A stretch of 64,000 nt of DNA from Virgibacillus sp. AGTR (GTDB lineage Bacteria > Bacillota > Bacilli > Bacillales > Amphibacillaceae), in the NCBI RefSeq assembly GCF_016919725.2, contig NZ_JAJERH010000002.1, forward strand, positions 62,001 to 126,000. The letters are read 5' to 3'. The notes beneath the pieces were generated by a model. It saw only the letters and a list, made by a program, of their open reading frames with translations. It made no database searches and was not told the origin of the DNA. The position numbers and the translations under genes are program-made. Numbering within the stretch: position 1 is the first letter of the stretch; each line of letters starts with the position of its first letter. Shown in pieces: positions 49,334 to 59,647 of the stretch.

Positions 49334-51052
49334 TTAAAGAGATGGCTTCTCTGTTTCTTTATTCACATATTCATGTGCCAAGATAAGAAACACACTTGAC
49401 GTCCACGTAAATGCTCGATCTCGTAACCCTTCTCCCGATACAGCATTAAAATTTTCTGCCATTCCATGTTTTAATGCCATATTACAGAATTTATGAGCTA
49501 GGTCTCTAGCAAACGCTTCTTCCCCTGATTCCATTAATCCATCAATAAGCAACATGGTGGAAGGTGCCCAAATAGGTCCACGCCAATAACCGTCCTCTAA
49601 ATAATATGGGCTCTGCAAGCTTTCAGTAGCAAGGCCATGTTCCGTTAAAAACCGGTTTTCATCCTTCAACCCTTCAATTAATCTCAATCGGATTTGTTTT
49701 GGAAGTCGCTTTGCTAGAATAATTGGCATAAATAACAATAAACTATCACCAGAACGCACATTTTCACCTGCGAGCTTTGCGACAAACTGCTCACCATCCC
49801 AAAAATAGGCTAACATATCGGTTAAAAGCTGATCTGCCTGCTTCTTCCATTCTTCGTAGTCCATTTGGAAATGTAAGCGATTAGCTATTTCTGCCAATGT
49901 TTCCATTTGTAAAATTAAAAATGCACAAAGATCTGGACTTTCGATAGGTATCCCTTGATGAAACAATGTACTATTATCCCAGCCACTATCATTACCATGT
50001 TGATATTCTGGAAATCCATTGTTATCAACATCACGTTCTTTAAAGAACCAACTGGTCCACTGTTTTAATGGTTGATAAATCTCAGCTAAATTTTCTTTTG
50101 ATAATTCATTTGAATGTTTTAACATCCATGCCAACGTCCACCCATGAATTGGTGGTTTACTGCAATTCCAATAAGCAAATTGATCATTCATAAAATCTGG
50201 CAAAAGGCCGTTTTTTGCTTGTACATCAAAAAATATCATGAATTGATCCCAAGCTAACTTCGGATTCTTTTTGACTAAAGCCATTGCATTAAAGCAATGA
50301 TCCCAGCTCCAAATATTTGTCATCCAATTCTTTGACATATACATCGCTGACCTTGGTAAATATCCCTCTTGTTTAACAACACAGGACCATGTTATGTAAG
50401 CAGCAAGTTGTCTTCCAGCTTCATATTCCGCCGGTACCGGCAACGTGTTTTCCAACCATTTTTTGTATTCGTCATTTACGTGATCAAGGGCTGTTTCAAA
50501 CGTCGGATAATCGTTTTTTTGTTCATAGATTGTAAGAAACTCTTCAATAATTCCTTCTACAGTACCATTGTCTTCTCTAGGATGAAAATCTGCAATCACA
50601 TAAGAACTACCATTTATATCCCAAGGCGCACTTACATCTAACTCCCCAATAAAGGGAGTTAACATAAATCGAATGCTTTGTGAAAAAACATTCACTTGCC
50701 AGCTTCGCGCTTGATAATAAAAAGCATTATCATAAGCATTTGTAACAAGAGATAACCGTAAACCAACTTGTTCCCCATAAATACGCAGACAATGAGCTTC
50801 TGAATAAATTAATCGAACTACTCCTTCTTCCGCTTGAAGGCAGAGGCAAGTCTCCGCTGCAATTGCATTAAAAGGTATACAATGTCCATTTTTCGTCACA
50901 TCTAATTTAAATAAAGCGCCGACATCGTCATCACCACCTCTGATTGTACGTAAATAAATTCCTTCCGAACGATAGTCATTTTTAGGTAAATAGGAAATAC
51001 TAAGATAAGAGCCAAATCGGCTAAAGGGTATATGTTTAAGATTTATATTCAA
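49334..51052 (-). CDS. GH63-like (alpha/alpha)6-barrel glycosidase
   Basis: 572 residues. An N-terminal beta domain (about 1-190) precedes an (alpha/alpha)6 barrel with NIWSWDHCFNAMAL near 245, GWTLAWMLKHSN, HGNDSGWDNSTLF near 345 (candidate general acid Asp), DGYWRGPIWAPS near 490, and AENFNAVSGEG near 535 (candidate base Glu). These match GH63 and related glucosidase families such as YgjK and mannosylglycerate hydrolase. It has no signal peptide. It is co-operonic with the ABC importer at 51090-54409 and likely processes its cargo. Confidence 0.8.
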   Translation of the reverse strand: MNINLKHIPFSRFGSYLSISYLPKNDYRSEGIYLRTIRGGDDDVGALFKLDVTKNGHCIPFNAIAAETCLCLQAEEGVVRLIYSEAHCLRIYGEQVGLRLSLVTNAYDNAFYYQARSWQVNVFSQSIRFMLTPFIGELDVSAPWDINGSSYVIADFHPREDNGTVEGIIEEFLTIYEQKNDYPTFETALDHVNDEYKKWLENTLPVPAEYEAGRQLAAYITWSCVVKQEGYLPRSAMYMSKNWMTNIWSWDHCFNAMALVKKNPKLAWDQFMIFFDVQAKNGLLPDFMNDQFAYWNCSKPPIHGWTLAWMLKHSNELSKENLAEIYQPLKQWTSWFFKERDVDNNGFPEYQHGNDSGWDNSTLFHQGIPIESPDLCAFLILQMETLAEIANRLHFQMDYEEWKKQADQLLTDMLAYFWDGEQFVAKLAGENVRSGDSLLLFMPIILAKRLPKQIRLRLIEGLKDENRFLTEHGLATESLQSPYYLEDGYWRGPIWAPSTMLLIDGLMESGEEAFARDLAHKFCNMALKHGMAENFNAVSGEGLRDRAFTWTSSVFLILAHEYVNKETEKPSL

Positions 51053-51089
51053 CGATATCTTCTCCTCACATTTAATCTTCTATCCTATT

Positions 51090-51914
51090 TTACTTTACAG
51101 ATCCGGATATACCTTCGATAAAATAACGTTGCATTACTATAAATATTAAAATTACAGGCAAGAGGGATATCGATGCTCCAGCTGCCATCCCTGTCCAATC
51201 CGTTTGATATTTACCAACAAATGAGAGCATACCCACTGCCAAAGTTCGTAAATCTGGATTATTTAATGTCAAAACGAGTGGAATTAAAAAAGAGCTCCAA
51301 GTCCAAATAAATTGCATAATTACAGCAGTAGCTATAACTGGCTTCGCAGAAGGAAGAATGATTTTAAAAAATGTTTTTAGAAAACCACTTCCATCTATAG
51401 CTGCAGCTTCTTCGATTTCTTTAGGCACGCGAGAAAAAAATGCTGCAAATAATAGAATAAAAAGCACGTGCGCCCCACTGGACTCTGCAAGAACTACACC
51501 GAATAACGTGTTAGATAATCCTAAAAACTTCATTAATTCATAAAGCGGAATGATTGTATACCCTGTAGGAATGAACATCAGCGCTCCGATAATAACGATC
51601 ATTGTCTTTCTACCAGGAAAATCCACTCGCCCAAGCGCATATCCTGTTAAACAGCTTAATAAAACTACTATAGTTACAGTACCTAAAGTGATGACTACAG
51701 AATTTAAAAAGTACCCAGAGAAATTGGCAACATCCCATGCTCTAGTGTAGTTCTCCCAGTTCAACGTCTCTGGTATGGGATTAATTCCAGAAGTTAAAAA
51801 AGATGCATTGGTTTTTAATGAAGAAGATATCATCCAGATAAAAGGGTATATCCAGATAAAACCAAATAGGATTAAAAAGATATGGATTATTCCCCAAGTT
51901 ATTTTTGAACGCAT
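51090..51914 (-). CDS. ABC sugar importer permease, MalG type
   Basis: 274 residues; six helices, EAA motif EEAAAIDGSG, C-terminal FIEGISGSVK. It overlaps the MalF partner by one base. RBS GAGGTGGAG. Confidence 0.9.
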   Translation of the reverse strand: MRSKITWGIIHIFLILFGFIWIYPFIWMISSSLKTNASFLTSGINPIPETLNWENYTRAWDVANFSGYFLNSVVITLGTVTIVVLLSCLTGYALGRVDFPGRKTMIVIIGALMFIPTGYTIIPLYELMKFLGLSNTLFGVVLAESSGAHVLFILLFAAFFSRVPKEIEEAAAIDGSGFLKTFFKIILPSAKPVIATAVIMQFIWTWSSFLIPLVLTLNNPDLRTLAVGMLSFVGKYQTDWTGMAAGASISLLPVILIFIVMQRYFIEGISGSVK

Positions 51915-52867
51915 TACTTCTCCACCTCAACTTTCAATCCATTTTTATTTTTATGTCTATTGACCTTCATAACTACCCAACCAAGTAATAAACTTATTAT
52001 GAATACTGTCATGCCTAATATCACACCAACTGTAGAGGCATAACCAACCTGAGATGGACCCTCTGAAGCAAACGCGAATCGATAAATATATAACTCTAAA
52101 GTTTCGGTGGAAAAGAACGGACCACCATTTGTTAATGTTTTTACTAGGTCAAATACACGCATACTGCTAACAGTTGTAAGTAATAATATCGTGGCTCCAA
52201 CTGGTGCCAACATAGGTAACGTAATATAACGTAATGTTTGCCAATGTCCTGCACCATCAATTTTTGCAGCTTCATATAACTCTTTAGGAATCATCTGTAA
52301 ACCTGTTAGCCAATAAATCATGATAATTCCTATTTCTTTCCAAGATCCAACAATGATAAGAACGATCATAGCTGTAAATGGATTAACTAACCAAGGTATA
52401 GCTTGGTCGATCACACCGACCATCACGAGTACTTGGTTGATTAAACCTTGATTACCAAAGATATTTTTCATAATAATCCCAACGATAGCTGTTGTTGTTA
52501 CGACAGGAAGGAAATAGATGGTTCGATAAATAGTTCTTCCCTTCAGATTTGGACTATTTAATATTAAAGCAAGTATTAAAGCAACAGATACGGAAATAGT
52601 GGTAAAGCCAGATGTATAAATAAACGTATTTTTAAATGCATTCCAAAATTTTTCTTCAGTAAACACATTTTTATAATTATCGAATCCAATAAAATCAGTC
52701 AGTGGTCCTATACCAGACCAATCATAAAAGGAGTACACATAGCTCATAATAATGGGATAAAGAGATAAGCCCAAAAACACAATTACTTGTGGCAAGATAA
52801 ATAAATACGCCCATATATATCGTTTCTTTGTATGCTTACTTATCGTCTGCTTTGCTATTTTGTTCAT
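51914..52867 (-). CDS. ABC sugar importer permease, MalF type
   Basis: 317 residues with EAA motif YEAAKIDGAG and normal loops. It lies 112 bp from the binding-protein gene. RBS AGGAGAG. Confidence 0.9.
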   Translation of the reverse strand: MNKIAKQTISKHTKKRYIWAYLFILPQVIVFLGLSLYPIIMSYVYSFYDWSGIGPLTDFIGFDNYKNVFTEEKFWNAFKNTFIYTSGFTTISVSVALILALILNSPNLKGRTIYRTIYFLPVVTTTAIVGIIMKNIFGNQGLINQVLVMVGVIDQAIPWLVNPFTAMIVLIIVGSWKEIGIIMIYWLTGLQMIPKELYEAAKIDGAGHWQTLRYITLPMLAPVGATILLLTTVSSMRVFDLVKTLTNGGPFFSTETLELYIYRFAFASEGPSQVGYASTVGVILGMTVFIISLLLGWVVMKVNRHKNKNGLKVEVEK

Positions 52868-52978
52868 ACAAATTCTCTCCTAATCAAACAAGCTCTAATG
52901 AAAAAGAAAGAGGACAAACTACTACGTTATCTCATAGTATATTCACTTAAGTAGCTCGCCCAATTTCATCTAACCACT

Positions 52979-54409
52979 CTATTTCAACTCTTGATACTCT
53001 TTTTCTGTATAGGGCTCATACGGAACCCAATTTGGAAATTGAAAATCCTCTCTAGAAACATTTTCATTTTCTTGAATTGCCTTAGTGAAAGCAGCATTAT
53101 AGTCATCCGTGAAATCCGTTAATGCTCCTTGTAAATCTTCCACCTGTCCCGTTAGGTAGCCCATTAAAATAGAACCTGCGTCATTATCTGGTGCGTTCTT
53201 TTGTAGCGCAAGGCGTACTTCTTGCGTTTTCGGGTTGACAACAACCGGATTAGGGACACGAACCGACATCTCAGAGAAAATCTGCGCAATGTCATTTACT
53301 TCGGAAAATGGTAGCTCGACATTAATATCAGACGCTTCCTTCGCAATCAATGGCTCACCATCCTTGAGAATTTCGCGATATATATTTTCCTGTAAAAATT
53401 CTAAAAATAGTTTTACTTCATCCCAATGCTCGGTATCTTTAGATACATAGAGACCATCGTTACTACCTAATCGAAATTCTCCATATTGCTGACCATTTGG
53501 ATTCTTTGTGGGTAAGGGAACTACTCCCCAGTCATCAAATCCATTTTCATGAAGTAACTGACCCGTCCAATTCCCATCGATTAGAAAAGCTGCTTGACCA
53601 GCAGTAAAAAGTTCTCTTGCTACCGTAGAATCTGTTTCCAAGGTTGATGGTGATAAAGCATTGCTATCCAATAAATCCTTCATCAATTTTATTGTCTCTA
53701 CATATCCTTCTGTGTCATATTTATAATCGCCATTTGCATAATCATAACCACTTTCTGGTGAAAGCTCTGTTGCCATTAATTGTGTTACAGCCCTTACTAA
53801 CCAACCAGACTGACCACCGAATATGAGACCATAAGATGATCCATTGGATTGATCATATATTTCTATACCCACTTCCTTTAATTCCTTCCATGTTTTCGGA
53901 ACTTCATCAATCCCAAGATCATTCAATACTTGTTTATTGTAGAACATATAATATGTCCCACCTTTGTATACCGGAAACAAATACACATTTCCATTTAGTG
54001 ATGCATTCCCTTCATCAAAGACTCCCTCCGTGTATTGCGATTGAACGTCTTTTGGAAAAACCTCATTTAGTTCATGTACAAGATCTAAATCTACAAATTC
54101 ATTTAACGTAAAGGCATCCGTACTAAATATATCAGGAAGATTACGATCAGATATTGCTGCTTGGTATTCTGCTTCACTAGATTCAACATTCAAATTATTA
54201 AGTTCAACCTTAATATCTGGATGTTCTTTTTCAAATTTTTCGATTAAGATGGGAAAATAGCTTCTCCCCGCAGCAACGTTATTCCAAAGCTTGATTGTTG
54301 TTTTATCAGCATCGTCTTTATCTGCTTTTGAACTATCACTTTGACAACCAAGTAATAGAATTCCTAAGAATAAATAACAAATCATTATAAAAAAACACTT
54401 TTTTACCAT
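52979..54409 (-). CDS. Extracellular sugar-binding lipoprotein of ABC importer
   Basis: About 476 residues. Lipobox LLGC with cysteine 22, followed by SDSSKADKDDADK and the mature domain TIKLWNNVAAGRSYFPILIE. Family 1 features include DRNLPDIFSTDAF and VYLFPVYKGGTYYMFYNKQV. ATG 54409 lies 7 nt after GGAGAG; GTG 54415 is in frame but too close. It starts the operon with the GH63-like enzyme, DMT, lacZ and ROK repressor. Confidence 0.9.
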   Translation of the reverse strand: MVKKCFFIMICYLFLGILLLGCQSDSSKADKDDADKTTIKLWNNVAAGRSYFPILIEKFEKEHPDIKVELNNLNVESSEAEYQAAISDRNLPDIFSTDAFTLNEFVDLDLVHELNEVFPKDVQSQYTEGVFDEGNASLNGNVYLFPVYKGGTYYMFYNKQVLNDLGIDEVPKTWKELKEVGIEIYDQSNGSSYGLIFGGQSGWLVRAVTQLMATELSPESGYDYANGDYKYDTEGYVETIKLMKDLLDSNALSPSTLETDSTVARELFTAGQAAFLIDGNWTGQLLHENGFDDWGVVPLPTKNPNGQQYGEFRLGSNDGLYVSKDTEHWDEVKLFLEFLQENIYREILKDGEPLIAKEASDINVELPFSEVNDIAQIFSEMSVRVPNPVVVNPKTQEVRLALQKNAPDNDAGSILMGYLTGQVEDLQGALTDFTDDYNAAFTKAIQENENVSREDFQFPNWVPYEPYTEKEYQELK

Positions 54410-54452
54410 GCGCACACTCTCCTTTATTATTAATTGTAATAGCCTATTAAAC

Positions 54453-54633
54453 TAGCATTTCAATTAGTTGGAAGCTTGTTTATCTCCCACTGATTGGTAG
54501 TACCACACAAGGGTATGACCTACAGACATTTGAACTAATCGGACATTGACTGGCAGTTGACCCCACCCTTACCCATATTAGTTTTATTTTATTGCTTGAA
54601 GGTGGACTTACTTCCAGTTATATGCGGAATAAA
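54453..54633 (+). repeat. Family A structured repeat, tandem copy 1
   Basis: The stem is AATTAGT/ACTGATT (one G-T pair), different from ATCCGTGGGG but still paired. Its core contains an extra CA in the CACACAAGGGTATGACCT block. The left end is damaged. It lies 44 bp upstream of the binding-protein start. Confidence 0.82.
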
Positions 54634-54783
54634 GTGAAGCTTCCATCCGTGGGGGGTTTTTCCCCACGGATGGTTAGGTGAACCAATCGGACATTTACTG
54701 GCAGTTGTTCCCTCACTTAGCCATATTGGTTTCTCTTTATTGCTTGAAGTGGAGAGACTTACTGCCAGTTATATGCGGGATAA
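54629..54783 (+). repeat. Family A structured repeat, tandem copy 2
   Basis: Perfect left stem ATCCGTGGGG/CCCCACGGAT, a deleted central block as in the copy at 43323, and right end AGTTATATGCGGGATAAA. It shares AATAAAG with the preceding copy. Confidence 0.85.
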
Positions 54784-54880
54784 ACATTCTTACAAAAGGA
54801 ATACAAAAAACCGTATTTGTAACTGCTTATTCATGAAAATAAGCCCCCGTCCCAAGAAACGAATTGCCTCTTCATAGAAC

Positions 54881-55672
54881 TCAAGCCAATCCTCCACCAT
54901 CAACGACTAAAGTGGTTCCGGACACCCATGCAGATAGATCACTAGCTAAAAATAGTACTCCTTTGGCAATATCCTCAGGTGTACCAATTCGTTGCAACGG
55001 TCGATTAACCCCAGATGACACTAAAAATTCTTGATCATTAACATTTAATTGCTCTGCCTCCCCTCTTAATAGCGGTGTGTCTGTATCACCTGGACATATA
55101 CAATTAACACGGATATTATCCTTTCCATGATCAATTGCCATTGCCTTAGTCATATTCACCACTCCTCCCTTAGCTGCACAATAAGAAGCGGCATCATCTC
55201 CTCCTTTTAATCCCCAGCCGGATCCTGTATTAATAATGCTCCCTCCACCATGATTACGCATGATTGGGATTACATACTTAGATAGTAAAAACACGCTTTT
55301 TAGCGATACGTCCATCACAAGATCCCAATCAGATTCCGTATGATCTACCGTATTTTTCCTTCGGATAACACCAGCATTATTAAATAATATATCTATATTA
55401 CCGGAAACGCTTTCAATAATAGCAACCACAGCTTGGCAATCTTCATTAGAGGTTACATCACATTGTAAAAAAGCGGCATCACCCCCAGCCTGTACAATCT
55501 TGTCAGCCTGGTAATTCCCCTCCTCTGTATTAATATCAAGCATAAACACTTTACAATCTAATTCAGCCAATATTCGAGCTGTTGCTAAACCGATCCCTGA
55601 TGCAGCACCTGTAATAACAGCTACTTTATTTGTTAATCCAAATAATTGTTGATTATCCACGCTAACCGACAT
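54881..55672 (-). CDS. Short-chain dehydrogenase/reductase
   Basis: 263 residues, classical SDR: TGAASGIGLATA at 22-33, NNAGVI near 95, catalytic Ser in TGSGWG with YCAAK, and CICPGDTDTPLL. Substrate unknown; the family includes galactose and other sugar dehydrogenases, which fits the location. It is divergent from galK; the AT-rich region between (55673-55967) holds similar inverted sequences and probably shared control. The start follows GAGGGG. Confidence 0.85.
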   Translation of the reverse strand: MSVSVDNQQLFGLTNKVAVITGAASGIGLATARILAELDCKVFMLDINTEEGNYQADKIVQAGGDAAFLQCDVTSNEDCQAVVAIIESVSGNIDILFNNAGVIRRKNTVDHTESDWDLVMDVSLKSVFLLSKYVIPIMRNHGGGSIINTGSGWGLKGGDDAASYCAAKGGVVNMTKAMAIDHGKDNIRVNCICPGDTDTPLLRGEAEQLNVNDQEFLVSSGVNRPLQRIGTPEDIAKGVLFLASDLSAWVSGTTLVVDGGGLA

Positions 55673-55696
55673 CCCCTCTCACCTAAGAATTATTCA

Positions 55697-55721
55697 CTTA
55701 ATTAAATTAATTAATTATTAA
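55697..55721. promoter_or_regulatory. AT-rich dyad upstream of the SDR gene
   Basis: A run built of TTAATTAAATTAATTAATTA, near-palindromic. It is similar to the block at 55877-55907 in reverse orientation, which suggests two binding sites for one regulator across the divergent promoters. Confidence 0.45.
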
Positions 55722-55876
55722 ATTTTTAAACATGTTATCATGCTAATATAATTGTGTCAATATTCTTTTTCTTTAAAAATATGTAGAAAATAGCATACTA
55801 ACTACTAACTTTAATTGTCTAACAGGTACTAATTAGATACAAATATATGTTTGAAAATTATAACTTATTATAGTAG

Positions 55877-55907
55877 AATTAAATAAATTAATTTAATTAA
55901 TTATTTT
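55877..55907. promoter_or_regulatory. AT-rich dyad upstream of galK
   Basis: AATTAAATAAATTAATTTAA followed by TTAATTATTTT; the partner of 55697-55721. About 60 bp before the galK start. Confidence 0.45.
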
Positions 55908-55967
55908 GTAGTGGTTTTTTTCTATTTCTGCGTCGTTATTTATACGTTTATTCAACAGGAGGTACTT

Positions 55968-57149
55968 ATGAACATTGAAGCCTTAAAAAAGGAATTTCAT
56001 ACTATTTTTCATGCAGAAACAACACCACGGATATTTTTTGCACCTGGAAGAATTAATCTTATTGGGGAACACACCGATTATAATGGAGGTTATGTCCTGC
56101 CTGCTGCCTTGTCATTTGGAACTTATGCATTGGGAGTAAGACGAAAAGATAAGAAATTTCGTTTTTATTCGATGAATTTTCCTGAAAAGGGGATTGTAAC
56201 ATGTGATATTACGCAGCTCATCTTTGATCCGGCAGATGATTGGGCGAATTATCCTAAAGGAATGATTCAGCTACTACGGGAGCACACCAAATATATTCAA
56301 ACCGGTGCTGATATTCTCTTTTATGGAAACATTCCAAACAGAGCTGGCCTTTCTTCTTCTGCTTCGATAGAAATGGTAACTGGAATTCTATTAAAAAATT
56401 TGTATCAATTAAAAGTGAACCGCTTGCAATTAATTCAATTAGGGCAAAAAGTAGAGAATACATTTATAGGAGTTAATAGCGGCATTATGGATCAATTTGC
56501 AATCGGTATGGGAAAAACAGGGCAGGCGATTCTATTGAATTGCCAAAGTCTTGAATACAAATACGCTCCGTTACATTTAGAAAACTATGTCATCCTAATT
56601 ATAAACACAAATAAACATCGCCAACTTGCTAGTTCAAAATATAATCAACGTCGTTCCGAATGCGAACATGCATTAAAAGCGTTACAGAGTAAGCTCCCCA
56701 TTCAAACTCTTTGTGAACTGACCCGTGAAGATTTTGATGCAAATAAGCATGTAATTAGGAACAAAGTTATCCAAAAACGGGCAAGGCATGTTGTCTATGA
56801 AAATGCTAGAACATTAGATGCAGTGCAAAGCCTACAAGAACATGATCTACAGCAGTTTGGAGAATTAATGAATGCATCACATCAATCGCTTCAACAAGAT
56901 TATGAAGTGACTGGTTTAGAATTAGATACTGTCGTTGAAGCTGCCTGGGGTCAGGAAGGTGTATTAGGAGCTCGTATGACAGGTGCAGGTTTTGGTGGTT
57001 GTGCAATAGCAATTGTAAAAAAGGACAAAGCTGATTTGATTATAAATCGTATTAATAAAATATATGTCAACACTGTTGGATACAATGCGACGTTTTATAC
57101 AGCAGTTATGGAAGATGGAGCAAAAGAACTAAGCGAAGGAGTGCTTTAA
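55968..57149 (+). CDS. galK: Galactokinase
   Basis: 393 residues of the GHMP kinase family. The galactokinase signature PGRINLIGEHTDYNG is at 26-40, the ATP-binding GLSSSASIEM near 130, and GARMTGAGFGGCAIA near 340. It phosphorylates galactose at C1. ATG 55968 follows ACAGGAGGT; the frame is open upstream to 55911 without a ribosome binding site. First gene of galKETM, fed by LacZ. Confidence 0.97.
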   Translation: MNIEALKKEFHTIFHAETTPRIFFAPGRINLIGEHTDYNGGYVLPAALSFGTYALGVRRKDKKFRFYSMNFPEKGIVTCDITQLIFDPADDWANYPKGMIQLLREHTKYIQTGADILFYGNIPNRAGLSSSASIEMVTGILLKNLYQLKVNRLQLIQLGQKVENTFIGVNSGIMDQFAIGMGKTGQAILLNCQSLEYKYAPLHLENYVILIINTNKHRQLASSKYNQRRSECEHALKALQSKLPIQTLCELTREDFDANKHVIRNKVIQKRARHVVYENARTLDAVQSLQEHDLQQFGELMNASHQSLQQDYEVTGLELDTVVEAAWGQEGVLGARMTGAGFGGCAIAIVKKDKADLIINRINKIYVNTVGYNATFYTAVMEDGAKELSEGVL

Positions 57150-58142
57150 TTGCGTATTTTAGTATTAGGAGGAGCGGGTTATATTGGCTCTCATGCAGTA
57201 TATCAATTAATCGATCAAGGTAAAGATGTAGTTGTCATAGACAATTTACAAACAGGTCATTCCAAAGCGATACATCCAATGGCAACCTTTTATAAGGGGG
57301 ATATTAGAGACATTAACTTTTTACGTGACGTTTTCAAAAAGGATTCCGTTGATGCAGTCATACATTTTGCTGCGAACTCATTAGTTGGTGAATCTATGGA
57401 AAAGCCCTTACTCTATTTTGATAATAATGTCTATGGTACACAAGTCTTATTGCAAGTCATGGTAGAGTATGGAGTCAAGCATATTGTGTTCTCTTCAACT
57501 GCTGCCACATATGGCGAAGCTACTATCAACCCTATTCAAGAGACGATGCCTACAAATCCAACTAATGTCTATGGCGAAACGAAGCGTACAATGGAGAGAT
57601 TAATAGAATGGACGGCCAAAGCCCATGGAATTAACTTTGTATCACTCCGATATTTTAATGTAGCTGGCGCACGAGAGACAGCCGAGATCGGAGAGGACCA
57701 CCGTCCAGAGACACATCTTGTGCCAATCATTTTACAAGTAGCACTTGGACAGCGGGATGCGATAACGATCTTTGGTGAAGATTATGATACTGACGATGGT
57801 ACCTGTATTCGCGATTATGTCCATGTCGAAGACCTTATTCAAGCACATATCCTAGCACTTGATTATATACAAAATGGCGGTAAGAGTGATGTGTTTAATC
57901 TTGGCAGCAATACTGGATTTTCCGTTAAACAAATGATAGATTCAGCGCGACGCATTACAGGGAAATCCATTCCAGTTAAAACGGGAGAGCGACGAGCTGG
58001 TGATCCGGCTGTCCTAATTGCTAGCTCCAAAAAAGCTAAGGAAGTATTGGGATGGAAGCCAATGCGAACTTCGATTGAAACTATTTTAAGCGACGCTTGG
58101 AAATGGCATACGACACATCCGAACGGTTATGAAGGGGGATGA
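57150..58142 (+). CDS. galE: UDP-glucose 4-epimerase
   Basis: 330 residues, extended SDR: NAD motif GGAGYIG at 7-13, catalytic Tyr141 and Lys145 in YGETK, and TSIETILSDAWKWH at the end. It interconverts UDP-galactose and UDP-glucose. It starts with TTG directly after the galK stop, with GAAGGAG upstream. Confidence 0.97.
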   Translation: MRILVLGGAGYIGSHAVYQLIDQGKDVVVIDNLQTGHSKAIHPMATFYKGDIRDINFLRDVFKKDSVDAVIHFAANSLVGESMEKPLLYFDNNVYGTQVLLQVMVEYGVKHIVFSSTAATYGEATINPIQETMPTNPTNVYGETKRTMERLIEWTAKAHGINFVSLRYFNVAGARETAEIGEDHRPETHLVPIILQVALGQRDAITIFGEDYDTDDGTCIRDYVHVEDLIQAHILALDYIQNGGKSDVFNLGSNTGFSVKQMIDSARRITGKSIPVKTGERRAGDPAVLIASSKKAKEVLGWKPMRTSIETILSDAWKWHTTHPNGYEGG

Positions 58143-59647
58143 AAAGAATCATGATTTACCAACAACTTTCGAGACTAATTAAGCAAGCCCTTACCATTGG
58201 TTTCATTGAGGAACATGATCAAATCTATGTTAGAAATCAAGTCATGCATTTACTTAACCTAACCAACTTCCCAGAAGATACCATTCCATCGATAGAGGAT
58301 TCCATACCTAATTTGCTAGAAAGCATTGTAGAGTATGCAGCTCGCCATCAAGTAATAGAAGATATTTTTGAAGAGAAAGAAATGCTGGCTGCTTCCATCA
58401 TGAACTGTTTTATGGCTCGTCCATCCGATATCAATAGAACGTTTTACGCAAAATACGAACAATCACCGCAAGCAGCCACGGATTATTTTTACCAGTTAAG
58501 TCAAAACAGTAATTATATTCAATTGAAACGAATACAGAAAAATATTCATTTTAAAACAAATACACCTTACGGAAAAATGGATATTACTATTAATCTTTCC
58601 AAACCAGAAAAAGACCCTAAGGAGATTAAACGGGAAAGAGAATTAAAGCAAGACCTAAACTATCCTAAATGTGTGTTATGTATTGAAAATGAAGGGTATG
58701 CTGGACGTGTGGGCTACCCAGCACGTGCCAACCATCGTGTAATACGGGTGCCATTATTGAAAGAGAATTGGTATCTCCAATATTCACCGTATGTTTATTA
58801 TAATGAACATAGTATCTTACTTGCAGAAGAACATCGCAATATGAAAATAGATAAACAGGCATTTGAACGTTTGGTACAATTTACCGAAATGTTTCCCCAC
58901 TACTTTATTGGATCAAACGCTGATTTACCAATCGTCGGTGGTTCCATTTTAGGTCATGATCATTATCAAGCAGGCAATTATAAGTTTGCCATGGCGCAAG
59001 CAGAAGATGCTTTTACCTTTGCATTAGATCCATATAAACATGTATTATGTTCCGTATTGAAATGGCCGTTATCTGTTATTCGGCTGCAAAGTAAAAACAA
59101 AGAACAATTAATAGCAGCAGCTAATTTTGTGCTGGAATCATGGAAAGGATATACAGACGAATCCGCCTCTATCTATGCCTTTTCAAATAACATTTCTCAT
59201 AATACAATTACTCCAATTGCTAGACTACATACTAACGGCGTCCATGAATTGGATCTTGTCCTACGGAACAATCGCACCTCTGACGAACATCCCATGGGAA
59301 TCTTTCACCCCCATGCTGATGTTCATCATATAAAAAAAGAGAATATTGGACTAATTGAAGTAATGGGGCTAGCTGTATTACCAGCTCGATTAAAGGAAGA
59401 ATTAGCAGAGATTAAAAAATATCTGCTTGATGAAGCGTGCCATATTGCGGATTATCATCAAGCATGGAGTAAACAATTGAAAGAAACATATGGTTCTATT
59501 AAAGATAATAATGAAGCATTATCCATTATCATGGAAGAACTAGGAAAGAAATTCACTAAAGCCCTTGAAGATGCAGGCGTATTTAAAAACAAAGAGCAAT
59601 TCTTACGTTTTATCAATTCATTAAATAGAAGTGACGATACAATATGA
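58139..59647 (+). CDS. galT: Galactose-1-phosphate uridylyltransferase (Gram-positive type)
   Basis: 502 residues, the length of the long Firmicute GalT type. The motifs CVLCIENEGYAGRVGYPARANHR near 172-194, SNADLPIVGGSILGHDHYQAG near 258-278 (His-x-His-like active site), and GIFHPHADVHHIKKENIGLIEVMGLA near 380-405 support it. It makes UDP-galactose and glucose-1-phosphate. ATG 58139 overlaps the galE stop and touches GGGGG; ATG 58151 is spaced 12 nt from it and is an alternative start. Confidence 0.95.
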   Translation: MKRIMIYQQLSRLIKQALTIGFIEEHDQIYVRNQVMHLLNLTNFPEDTIPSIEDSIPNLLESIVEYAARHQVIEDIFEEKEMLAASIMNCFMARPSDINRTFYAKYEQSPQAATDYFYQLSQNSNYIQLKRIQKNIHFKTNTPYGKMDITINLSKPEKDPKEIKRERELKQDLNYPKCVLCIENEGYAGRVGYPARANHRVIRVPLLKENWYLQYSPYVYYNEHSILLAEEHRNMKIDKQAFERLVQFTEMFPHYFIGSNADLPIVGGSILGHDHYQAGNYKFAMAQAEDAFTFALDPYKHVLCSVLKWPLSVIRLQSKNKEQLIAAANFVLESWKGYTDESASIYAFSNNISHNTITPIARLHTNGVHELDLVLRNNRTSDEHPMGIFHPHADVHHIKKENIGLIEVMGLAVLPARLKEELAEIKKYLLDEACHIADYHQAWSKQLKETYGSIKDNNEALSIIMEELGKKFTKALEDAGVFKNKEQFLRFINSLNRSDDTI

